From DATAWK01 sp036267255 (lineage in GTDB: Bacteria; Acidobacteriota; Terriglobia; Terriglobales; Acidobacteriaceae): 64,000 nt of DNA. Shown here piece after piece: positions 54,618 to 63,075 of this stretch. Positions within the stretch are counted from its first letter, which is position 1, and each line of letters opens with the position of its first letter. The position numbers and the translations under genes were made by a program. Below the pieces are notes generated by a model that saw nothing but the letters and a program-made list of their open reading frames with translations, was not told where the DNA came from and did no database searches. The stretch is taken from positions 248,001 through 312,000 of the forward strand of contig DATAWK010000047.1 in NCBI GenBank assembly GCA_036267255.1. The letters are read 5' to 3'.

Positions 54618-56825
54618 ATGCGATTGAGATTCGTCATTTTTGCAATGTTATTTGCATTGTTGTCTCTGGGGCTTTTGCATGCCCAACGTGTCGATGTCTA
54701 TAACCGGCCTGTTCATTACGAACCAAGTCGCGATTACGATGTACTGCATTACAGGATCCGTCTGACCATCGATCAGACCAATCGATCCTTCTGGGGCAAT
54801 ACAACCGTCAGTCTTAAGCCCTTGCGCGACGACTTCTCAACCTGCGTGCTGGATGCGGAGACTTTTACCGTCAGTAAGGTTGAGTCGGAAAGTCATCAAC
54901 CTTTGCAGTTTGAACAGACCCCGACTTCCTTGATCGTCCATCTTGCGCATCCCTATGCGTACGGCCAACAACTATCGTTCGCGGTCTACTATCGCGAAGA
55001 CAATCCTCATGTCGATCCTCAAAAGTACGGAATGTCCAAGGGCTACGATCTGGGTTTGACGTTCCATCCGAAGACCCCGGATCACCCGGAACTAGCGAGC
55101 ACCCTATCCTTTCCAGAGGGAGCACGTCACTGGTTTCCCAGCTACGACCAGCCGGATGACAAAGCTACGAGCGATGTCATCGTCACAGCCAATCAAAAGG
55201 ATCAAGTTATCTCGAACGGCAAATTGATGAGCGTGATAGCGGACCCGCATACACATCAAAAGACTTTTCATTGGTCGCAGAAGAAACCGATATCGACGTA
55301 CTTATTTGTTCTGGTGGTAGGCCCTTACGTCGAAGTAAAAGACAACCTGGGAAAATTGCCGGTTGATTATTGGGTATATCCCCAGGACGTTCCCGATGCG
55401 CGGCGCTCGTTTCACAACACGCCGAAAATGATCCAGTTTTTCAGCGATGAATTCAGCTATCCGTACCCCTGGGCAAAGTATGACCAAATCATCCTTCCGA
55501 ATTTTCGGGGTGGGGCAGAAAGCACCTCGGCAACTGTAATTGGCGATGACATCATTCACGACGCAAAGGCCGATCCTGATTTTCCGAGCGACTGGCTGGT
55601 GGCTCACGAACTGGCACATCAGTGGTGGGGCGATCTGATAACCATGCGCGATTGGAGCCAAGCATGGCTCAACGAAGCGTTCGCAACATATTTTCAATAC
55701 AGATACACCAAACATGAACAGGGCAGCGACGAGGGAGCCGTGGATCTTCAGGACAAGATCAATCAATATCTCCTGGAATCGCATAATCGCTATCAGAGGC
55801 CCATAGTCTTTAACCGCTGGAATGTTCCGAACGATAATTTTGACCGGCACATCTACGAGAAGGGAGCTGCGGTACTGAATATGCTGGACTGGGTCATGGG
55901 AGACAAGGATTTTCTACGATCACTCTCTTATTTTCTTCACAAGCACGCATATCAGTCCGTCGATACACACGATCTGGAAGATGCGATCAGGGAATCGACC
56001 GGTCAGAATCTCGATTGGTTTTTCAACGAGTGGGTCTATAAGGCTGGTCATCCTGTCTTTGATGTCAGTTATAAATGGAATGAATCCGCGAACAAGGTGG
56101 TTCTACAGGTAACCCAGACGCAGAAGACGTCTGAATGGGTACCCATCTTTCAAACGCCCGTCGTTATAGGAATTACTACGCCCTCCGGCAAGCAATCCTA
56201 CAAGGTTTGGATTCGCCAGCGCGAGGAGCACTTTGAATTTCCATGTCAGGAAAAACCCTTGTTGGTACGGTTCGATGAAGGTAATCATCTCCTGAAAGAA
56301 ATAACCTTTCAAAAAACCGTGGGCGAGCTTGTGTTCCAGTTGAATCACGACGACGTGATTGGACGAATGTGGGCGGCATCGCAGTTATCGCAACATTCAA
56401 TGGACTCCAAGGCAACGGCCGCGCTTCGGCAAAGCGCGGTGGAAGACCCGTTCTGGGCGGTTCGCCGCAAAGCACTGCAGGTGCTGACCCCGTCGCTTGG
56501 CAATTCCGACATCCCATTTTTGGAGAGTAGAGCGTTGGACTCGAAATCGGCTGTTCGCGTGGCAGCGCTCCGAGCTTTAGGAAATTTGCATCAGCCTTCT
56601 CTGGAATCGTTCTTCCATGGCCGCTACGAAGGGGATACCAGTTACCTGGCCGAGGCAGAAGCCCTTCGTTCTATCGGAAAATGCAAGAACCCCTCAGCGA
56701 TTCCTTTCCTCCAGAGTGTGAGCCAGACAAAGTCTCCGGAGAACGTGATTCACGTCGCCGCGCAGGCGGCGATCCAGATGCTCACCACACACGATACGCA
56801 GCAAAAACTTCCAGGAGAATTATGA
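54618..56825 (+). CDS. M1 family aminopeptidase with HEAT-repeat tail
   Basis: A 735-residue exported metallo-aminopeptidase (signal MRLRFVIFAMLFALLSLGLLHAQ, cited in part). The zinc site is complete: HELAH (His330, Glu331, His334) and Glu353 in WLNEAFATYF. The exopeptidase motif usually read GxMEN appears as GGAEST (NFRGGAESTS), a known kind of variation in bacterial M1 members. The last 150 residues look like HEAT repeats. It would trim peptides in the periplasm, matching the proteolytic side of the cluster. Its last six bases overlap the convergent CRTAC1 gene. Confidence 0.9.
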   Translation: MRLRFVIFAMLFALLSLGLLHAQRVDVYNRPVHYEPSRDYDVLHYRIRLTIDQTNRSFWGNTTVSLKPLRDDFSTCVLDAETFTVSKVESESHQPLQFEQTPTSLIVHLAHPYAYGQQLSFAVYYREDNPHVDPQKYGMSKGYDLGLTFHPKTPDHPELASTLSFPEGARHWFPSYDQPDDKATSDVIVTANQKDQVISNGKLMSVIADPHTHQKTFHWSQKKPISTYLFVLVVGPYVEVKDNLGKLPVDYWVYPQDVPDARRSFHNTPKMIQFFSDEFSYPYPWAKYDQIILPNFRGGAESTSATVIGDDIIHDAKADPDFPSDWLVAHELAHQWWGDLITMRDWSQAWLNEAFATYFQYRYTKHEQGSDEGAVDLQDKINQYLLESHNRYQRPIVFNRWNVPNDNFDRHIYEKGAAVLNMLDWVMGDKDFLRSLSYFLHKHAYQSVDTHDLEDAIRESTGQNLDWFFNEWVYKAGHPVFDVSYKWNESANKVVLQVTQTQKTSEWVPIFQTPVVIGITTPSGKQSYKVWIRQREEHFEFPCQEKPLLVRFDEGNHLLKEITFQKTVGELVFQLNHDDVIGRMWAASQLSQHSMDSKATAALRQSAVEDPFWAVRRKALQVLTPSLGNSDIPFLESRALDSKSAVRVAALRALGNLHQPSLESFFHGRYEGDTSYLAEAEALRSIGKCKNPSAIPFLQSVSQTKSPENVIHVAAQAAIQMLTTHDTQQKLPGEL

Positions 56826-58628
56826 TTTCGCATGGGTATACGGCTGCTTACGGAGGATACCTTTACCTTGCTGTATGGTTACAACCTCGCCCGCAGCCAC
56901 GGCGGAGAATTTGTCGACTTTACCATCTGGCCAGCGAACGGATATATCGGCCAGCGTTGCTTTGCCGAGACCGAAGTGCATGCGGAAATCGCTTTGCGAC
57001 ATAAACGAGCCGCCGCTGCGTATTTCCGCCATTTGTTTGTGCCCGCCGGATGTCACCGTGACTTGTGCGCCGATTGCATCGCGCCCGGTGTCAGTCAACG
57101 CGCGTATCAAAATGGAGTTTCCGAGCAGAGGGCCAAAATTCTTTAATAGGGAGGGTGCCTCACCCATGTTGACGATGACGATCTCCTGCTGCCCATCGTT
57201 GTTCAGATCGCCGACAGCCAGTCCTCGAGAGGAGTGGTGCGCAAGAATTCCTGCACCGGCGATGGCGGACATGTCGAAAAATTGTCCGTCGCCGCGATTC
57301 CAGAACAGCATCCTGGGCTGCTTAAATGTTTCTCCGGCTTGGCCATGATTCACCTCAGGGTAGACATGGCCGTCAGCGACAATCAGGTCCGGCCAGCCAT
57401 CGTTGTCGAAGTCCAATGCGTACGTTCCCCACTCCACATACTTCGCGTTGACTGCTAAGCCGCTATCGATTGTATCGTCGGAAAAATTATTTTTCCCCAG
57501 GTTTAGGTAGAAGGTGGGCGTATCGTCAGCGAAGTTTGTTTTAAAGATGTCCAGTTTGCCATCGTGCGTAAAATCCGCCGCTGTCGCGCCCATGCCGGCC
57601 TGTTCGCTTCCATCTTCGTTATAAGCGACGCCCGCCTGCACGCCGATCTCTTCAAACGATTTCCCACCAAGATTGTGGTAATAGAGGCTCGCCGTCGAGT
57701 CGCACGTGATATAGATGTCCGGCCAGCCGTCATTGTCGAAATCTCCCACCAAAGGAGTAAAGGCATAATAGTTTTTGGGGGTTGTGATGTGAAGGCGGTC
57801 GGAGACATCCGTAAAATGGCCATGCCCATCGTTCTGATAGAGCGAGATTGTTTCCCCTGGCAACCCGCGCGGGCCACACATCACAGGCTGTCCCTTCCAC
57901 CGGCACTCGGATTTCTCTCCGGGGTGCGGTGTCTGTGCCAGGTTGAAATCGACATAATGAGCCACCACGAGATCCAGAAATCCATCCCGGTTGAAGTCGA
58001 CAAACGCGCAGCCTGTGCTCCATCGTCTTTGCGGTGTGGCCAGCCCACGCTCTTTTGTTTCGTCGCGGAACGTTCCATTTCCCTGGTTGTGATACAGAAT
58101 GTTCTGTCCCCATTGCGTTACGAACAGATCGGTATAGCCATCATTATCAATGTCTCCTGCACATACGCCTTGTCCCCAACCTTCGGTATGCGTCAGGCCC
58201 GCTTGTTTCGTGACATCCTCAAACTTCAAGCCGCCGAGATTGCGATAAAGAGCAAATGGAGCAGGTACAACTTTATCTCCCTGCAATTGGCCGCCATTCA
58301 CCAGAAAGATGTCCGGCAGTCCGTCATTGTCGTAATCGAAAATTGCTGTGCCCGTGCCCGTCGATTCAATAATGTAGAGTTTTTTGTCTTCGGAGCCGGA
58401 GATATTGACGGCCGTCAAACCAGCCTTCGCCGCTATGTCTTCATAATCGATGACGGGAGGCTTCATTCCCGCCGGCAGCGGTTTGGCAGGTACGGAAACA
58501 CCCCCGCCCGTTGCGACTCCTGTTTGCGCAAACGCATAGCTTGTTATGTAGAAACTAACCAGTACGACCAGGCAAATGGCAGGGAGAAGGTAGCGCGGAG
58601 TTCGCGTGTAACGACGATTTTTCATCAT
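56820..58628 (-). CDS. CRTAC1/ASPIC-UnbV family exported protein
   Basis: A 602-residue exported protein with an N-terminal signal helix (YLLPAICLVVLVSFYITSYAFAQ, cited in part). The body is an FG-GAP/VCBS beta-propeller with at least seven calcium-binding-type DxDxDG turns (DYDNDGLPD, DIDNDGYTD, DFNRDGFLD, DFDNDGWPD twice, DFTHDGKLD, DLNNDGQQE). The C-terminal ASPIC/UnbV domain reads DAIGAQVTVTSGG...FGLGKATLADISVRWPDGKVD. Such proteins are abundant in acidobacteria and planctomycetes; their function is unknown. The 3' end overlaps the M1 gene by six bases on the opposite strand. It is divergent from the TPR gene. Confidence 0.88.
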   Translation of the reverse strand: MMKNRRYTRTPRYLLPAICLVVLVSFYITSYAFAQTGVATGGGVSVPAKPLPAGMKPPVIDYEDIAAKAGLTAVNISGSEDKKLYIIESTGTGTAIFDYDNDGLPDIFLVNGGQLQGDKVVPAPFALYRNLGGLKFEDVTKQAGLTHTEGWGQGVCAGDIDNDGYTDLFVTQWGQNILYHNQGNGTFRDETKERGLATPQRRWSTGCAFVDFNRDGFLDLVVAHYVDFNLAQTPHPGEKSECRWKGQPVMCGPRGLPGETISLYQNDGHGHFTDVSDRLHITTPKNYYAFTPLVGDFDNDGWPDIYITCDSTASLYYHNLGGKSFEEIGVQAGVAYNEDGSEQAGMGATAADFTHDGKLDIFKTNFADDTPTFYLNLGKNNFSDDTIDSGLAVNAKYVEWGTYALDFDNDGWPDLIVADGHVYPEVNHGQAGETFKQPRMLFWNRGDGQFFDMSAIAGAGILAHHSSRGLAVGDLNNDGQQEIVIVNMGEAPSLLKNFGPLLGNSILIRALTDTGRDAIGAQVTVTSGGHKQMAEIRSGGSFMSQSDFRMHFGLGKATLADISVRWPDGKVDKFSAVAAGEVVTIQQGKGILRKQPYTHAKS

Positions 58629-58864
58629 GAAGCGGGCCGTAGTGCGGGACTAGGTGGTGTACGGTGACGCAATCTGCTGGGTTCCTTAAGAAGATACATC
58701 CGTGTGCAGCGCCTGTTTGCTGGCCATACTTCGTGATCGTATTATACGAATTCAGCATAGAAAATGTTTTTCTTCGCAGGCACAGGAGATTTTTTCTGGA
58801 ATCTTTCTCCCTCACAACGAAGGACGCTCAGTGTCCGGCATGGCTGAAACAGCAAGCGCACTGC

Positions 58865-61447
58865 ATGCAACATGGACCGAAGAGGCTGCTGTTTTTCATG
58901 AATGGTACGTTCGTCCTGTCTGTTCTTTTGTGCATCATGATTGTTATCTGCTTCGCCTCGGCATTGGCCGCGCAACCGGCTTCCAACTGCACGGGGCCTT
59001 CGGAGCTGGAAAGCGCCGTGGCAACGCATGCTTCTGCAGATGCCTATGATGCGTTAGGGGCATACTTCGGCAGCAAAGGCCAGTATTCCTGTGCTATCTC
59101 TGCGTTTGAGTCGGAGCTTCGCCTCAAGCCGAATACATGGCAGGGTCATTACAATCTGGCGATTGCGCTCAGTTCCAGCGGAAATGGGGAACGCGCATAT
59201 CGTGAAATGCAGATCGCATCCCAGCTCAACCCCGGGGCAGTGCAGATTCATTTAGGTCTGGGTATTGTGCTCAGTCAGCTGCAACGGCCAGACGCATCCA
59301 TCAATGAATATCAGACCGTTCTCAAGGTAGATCCGAAATCGATTCCAGCACTCGATGGAGTTGCCAAAGATCTGATTGCGGAAAAAAGATATGTCGCAGC
59401 GATTCATTCTCTGCAAGATGCCCCACCAGATGAAGCGCTGCAATTGGATCTGGCAATCGCATACTCCAGGAACGCCGAACCGGACAAGGCCAGTCAGGTA
59501 CTGTTGGCCATGGTACAAGCGCATCCGGAGAATGCACAGGCCCACTTGAATCTTGGAATCGTTTATACGCAGCAGGCTCAATACCATGCCGCAGCGCAGG
59601 AATTTCAGGCTGCGTTGCGTTTGGATCCAAAGAACGACGTCATCCGCATTTCGTATGTCAAGGCGTTGATCATTCTGGAGCAATACGCAACCGCCTTGCC
59701 AGTGATTCAGGAATATCTGCAACAGGAGCCGCATAATTTCGATGCTTTGGAACTTGCGGGTGAGGTTGATCGCGGCGTAGGCAATTATGTTGAGGCGGAA
59801 AAATTGCTTGAGCAAGCGGTCGCCATCAACCCCAATCAATACAATGCGCGCTACTTTCTCGGTTTCGTGTTGGCAAAACTCAACAAGCCTGCTGATGCGC
59901 GCGTTCAACTGGAAAAGGCACTACAACTCAATCCAGGATCGAGCGAGGCGCATTTTCAATTGGCCAGGGTTCTTCGTTCTCTTGGCCAGCAGGATCAGGC
60001 CAACGAAGAGCTAAAAATCTTTCAGCAAAAAAAAGAAGAAGCCCTCCAGAAGGATGTAGAAACCACAAATGTCAACGAGGCAAATCAATACCTGCAGACA
60101 GGAGACGCGCAGAAGGCTGCAGAGATGTATCAACAATCCATTGCGCAGGACCCAAAAAATTCCCACACATATTACGATCTTGCCCTGGCGTTGCATCGTC
60201 AGGGAAAGTATCTTGAAGAGCGGCAGGCTCTGGAAAATTCACTTCGGATAAATGCGAATTTCGCCCCGGCACACAATCAGCTCGGCGTTCTGGACCTGCA
60301 GGCAGGACAGGTAGCAAGCGCGGAAAGCGAATTTAAAACTGCAATCTCGCTGGACCCGCAATATGCCGAGGCCCAGAATAATCTGGGCGTTTTGTATGGT
60401 CAACTTGGCAAGACCAGCCAGGCAGAGCAGATGTTTCGTCAGGCTACGGAAAATAATCCGCAATATGCACAAGCCTTCGTAAATCTGGGTCTCACGCTGG
60501 CAAGCGAAGCGCGCTTCTCTGAGGCAGAGCAAGTTTTGCGCAGCGCGGTGCAGCTCAGTCCTGACAACACAACGGCGCTTACAGCACAGGCAATGGTCTT
60601 GACGCAGCTGAATCGTGGCGCCGAGGCCGTTGAATACTTTCGCAAGGTTAGCGCGCTCGATCCCAACTCACCGAGCGCACATTTAAATCTAGGCTCTGCA
60701 CTGGCAGACCAGTCAAATCTGAACGGCGCACTTGCAGAACTTTCCGACGCTGTTCGCCTCAATCCCAGGAATGACGTAGCACGGTATCAAAAGGGAAAAG
60801 TTCTTCTCGATTTACAGCGTGATGCGGAAGCAAAAGCCGAACTGCAGGCTGCTACACAGCTCAATCCAAATTCCACCGATTCCTGGTATTTGCTGGGCAT
60901 CCTTGCCAGACAGGCCAGGCAAACCGACCAGTCGATTCACGATTTCCAAAAAGCGATATCCATCGATCCCAACAACGCCAAGGCGCATTACATGCTGGGT
61001 CGGGAACTGCTGCGCAATCATGATTCTTCGGGCGCGATCGCACAATGGCGTAAGACAATGGAACTTCAGCCGCAATACGACGAGGCGCTCTTCGATCTTT
61101 GGCAGATTTTGATGAAGACAAATCCAGTAGAAGCCAGGGTGTATCAGGAACAGTTTGAAAATTTACAAGCTCAGCAGCACATCGTAGGTCGCGCTGAGAC
61201 TCTGGATAACTTTGCTCTCACCTCAGCTGAAGCGCACGATTGGCCTCAGGCCATTGCGCAGTTAAAAGCTGCGCTGAAGGCGTGTGGAGGCTGTAGTGTG
61301 TTGCCTCAGCTGCACAAAAACCTCGGGCTCATCTACTATCGCTCCGGTGATCCGGCAAGCGGACACGCTGAACTTCTTGAAGCCCGGAGGCTAGCTCCCG
61401 ATGATACGGATGTGGAGAAGGCGCTCGGGATACTACAAAAGCAGTAA
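58865..61447 (+). CDS. large tetratricopeptide-repeat protein
   Basis: An 860-residue protein with a signal or anchor helix (FVLSVLLCIMIVICFASALAA, cited in part) and about twenty TPR units over the rest; repeats such as WQGHYNLAIAL, AQAHLNLGIVY, ARYFLGFVLAKL and AEAQNNLGVLY recur every 34 residues. It is probably a periplasmic protein-protein scaffold, perhaps for its divergent CRTAC1 neighbour. The frame is open from 58664, but the segment before the ATG at 58865 looks non-coding; an ATG at 58898 is an alternative. Confidence 0.82.
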   Translation: MQHGPKRLLFFMNGTFVLSVLLCIMIVICFASALAAQPASNCTGPSELESAVATHASADAYDALGAYFGSKGQYSCAISAFESELRLKPNTWQGHYNLAIALSSSGNGERAYREMQIASQLNPGAVQIHLGLGIVLSQLQRPDASINEYQTVLKVDPKSIPALDGVAKDLIAEKRYVAAIHSLQDAPPDEALQLDLAIAYSRNAEPDKASQVLLAMVQAHPENAQAHLNLGIVYTQQAQYHAAAQEFQAALRLDPKNDVIRISYVKALIILEQYATALPVIQEYLQQEPHNFDALELAGEVDRGVGNYVEAEKLLEQAVAINPNQYNARYFLGFVLAKLNKPADARVQLEKALQLNPGSSEAHFQLARVLRSLGQQDQANEELKIFQQKKEEALQKDVETTNVNEANQYLQTGDAQKAAEMYQQSIAQDPKNSHTYYDLALALHRQGKYLEERQALENSLRINANFAPAHNQLGVLDLQAGQVASAESEFKTAISLDPQYAEAQNNLGVLYGQLGKTSQAEQMFRQATENNPQYAQAFVNLGLTLASEARFSEAEQVLRSAVQLSPDNTTALTAQAMVLTQLNRGAEAVEYFRKVSALDPNSPSAHLNLGSALADQSNLNGALAELSDAVRLNPRNDVARYQKGKVLLDLQRDAEAKAELQAATQLNPNSTDSWYLLGILARQARQTDQSIHDFQKAISIDPNNAKAHYMLGRELLRNHDSSGAIAQWRKTMELQPQYDEALFDLWQILMKTNPVEARVYQEQFENLQAQQHIVGRAETLDNFALTSAEAHDWPQAIAQLKAALKACGGCSVLPQLHKNLGLIYYRSGDPASGHAELLEARRLAPDDTDVEKALGILQKQ

Positions 61448-61519
61448 CCAATTTGACTTAGAGGAGATGGTTTGAGTAATCCTTCATCATTCACGCCTAA
61501 GTTTTGGCGCAGTGAATAC

Positions 61520-62839
61520 TTAATTCTCATTCAGCGCGGCGCGTTTTAATCCGGGCGCCAGCAGCAGCAGAACGCCCAATGCGATCAGGTAGGCGAATCC
61601 AGCATAGAGAAACAGCGGCGCATACCTGCCTGTCCATTGCAGAATATTCCCGGCAGCCACCGACATTAAAACTCCGCCCACGGAACCGGCCATGCCACCG
61701 ATTCCGACCACGGTTCCGACCGCGCTTACTGGAAACATATCGGACGCCGTGGTGAACAAGTTACAGGAAAAAGCCTTATGCGCTCCCGCCGCGAGACTCA
61801 CCACGCCCACCGCAATCCACTCATGTTTTGCATATCCGGCAAACATCACTGGCAACACGCAAAGCCCGCTGATCAACATCGGGGTAAGCCGTGCCATGCT
61901 TGGCTGGAAGCCTCGGCGCACCAGAAAAGCGGGCATCCAGCCTCCGGTAACGCTGCCCAGGTCGGACACGAGATAGACCGTCACCAGCGGCAATCCGATC
62001 TGGCTCAACCCCAGGTGATAGCGGGTATCCAGAAATTTCGGCAGCCAGTAAAGATAAAACCACCACACCGGGTCGGTCAAAAACTTTGCCAACGCGAATG
62101 CCCAGGTCTGTCGTCGCTGGATCAAAAGCCTCCACGAAGGAGCGACCTCGCCGGTTTCCACGTCGCTCGCAGTCTGACCGGCGCGAATGTAGGCATATTC
62201 CTCGCTGGAAAGTCGGGGATGTTTTTCCGGTGGTCGATAGCTGCTCCACCACCACACAAGCCACACCAGTCCGAGTGCTCCGGTAAAGACAAATACCGCG
62301 CGCCAGCCGTAATGGAGATCGATCCAGGGAACGGTAAGCGCGGCGATGATTACGCCCAGATTAGTTCCGGCGTTGAAGATGCCTGTGGCGAACGACCGCT
62401 CTTTCTGAGGAAACCATTCAGCGGTGGTCTTGATGGCGGCCGGAAAATTTCCGCCTTCCCCCAGGCCCAGAAAAAATCGACAGATGCCGAAGCCCAATGC
62501 TGTCGAAACCAGTGCGTGCGCCGCGGAGGCAAGGCTCCAGACCAGCATCATCAACGCGTAACCAATCCGCGTGCCTACACGATCGACGAACCACCCGGCT
62601 AAGACCATCCCGATGGCATAAGCTGCCTGGAACGCGCTGACGATATAGCCGTACTCCGCCTCGGTCCAGTGCAGTTTCGTTTGCAGTTCTGCCGCCAGGA
62701 TCCCCAGCACCTGGCGATCCATATAGTTTTTGGTGGCCGCGAAAAAAAGCATGGCGCAGATAACCCAGCGCACATGGCCTGCAGTTCGCGAGGGCGTCCG
62801 TTCGGTGGTCCGGTCATAGAACTGTTCTGGTAATGCCAC
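61520..62839 (-). CDS. MFS transporter, anion:cation symporter (hexuronate-type)
   Basis: A 439-residue carrier with 12 predicted membrane helices. The helix 2-3 loop AGWFVDRVGTRIGY and the helix 5 region GLGEGGNFPAAIKTTAEWFPQ (cited in part) are typical of the ACS family, which imports sugar acids such as hexuronates, galactarate or glucarate. The start is a GTG at 62839 with GGAGG four bases upstream; the longer open frame to 62989 has no such site. The gene lies downstream of a PdxA-family gene on the same strand, which suggests a pathway for small sugar acids. Confidence 0.88.
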   Translation of the reverse strand: MALPEQFYDRTTERTPSRTAGHVRWVICAMLFFAATKNYMDRQVLGILAAELQTKLHWTEAEYGYIVSAFQAAYAIGMVLAGWFVDRVGTRIGYALMMLVWSLASAAHALVSTALGFGICRFFLGLGEGGNFPAAIKTTAEWFPQKERSFATGIFNAGTNLGVIIAALTVPWIDLHYGWRAVFVFTGALGLVWLVWWWSSYRPPEKHPRLSSEEYAYIRAGQTASDVETGEVAPSWRLLIQRRQTWAFALAKFLTDPVWWFYLYWLPKFLDTRYHLGLSQIGLPLVTVYLVSDLGSVTGGWMPAFLVRRGFQPSMARLTPMLISGLCVLPVMFAGYAKHEWIAVGVVSLAAGAHKAFSCNLFTTASDMFPVSAVGTVVGIGGMAGSVGGVLMSVAAGNILQWTGRYAPLFLYAGFAYLIALGVLLLLAPGLKRAALNEN

Positions 62840-63075
62840 CGCACCTCCACTCGTCGGGTCATTTTTCTTGTTGTATCGTCGATCGAGGAAATGGTCTGTC
62901 CATGAACAATGAACTTTGTGAGTCCTGGAATATGTTCCGGAATATTTAGCGCTGCTTCGTTCGGGCGAAGGCGTTGCCTCGGCAATCACAGCTTTTCGTA
63001 ATTCCAGGCTTAAGTTCGCGATGTGAATGAAACAGTTTGTATTCTCATCACTCCTATCCCGACCCTTCCAAATAT

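Noticed and set aside
58737..58749. Palindrome TCGTATTATACGA upstream of the TPR gene, considered as a fifth operator
   Set aside because: It shares only the TATAC core with the four-site motif and lacks the CGATGCCA half; it may simply be a promoter element.
61778..62602. Plus-strand frame of 274 codons across the MFS gene
   Set aside because: The minus strand encodes a clear 12-helix carrier; the plus-strand translation is low-quality shadow sequence.
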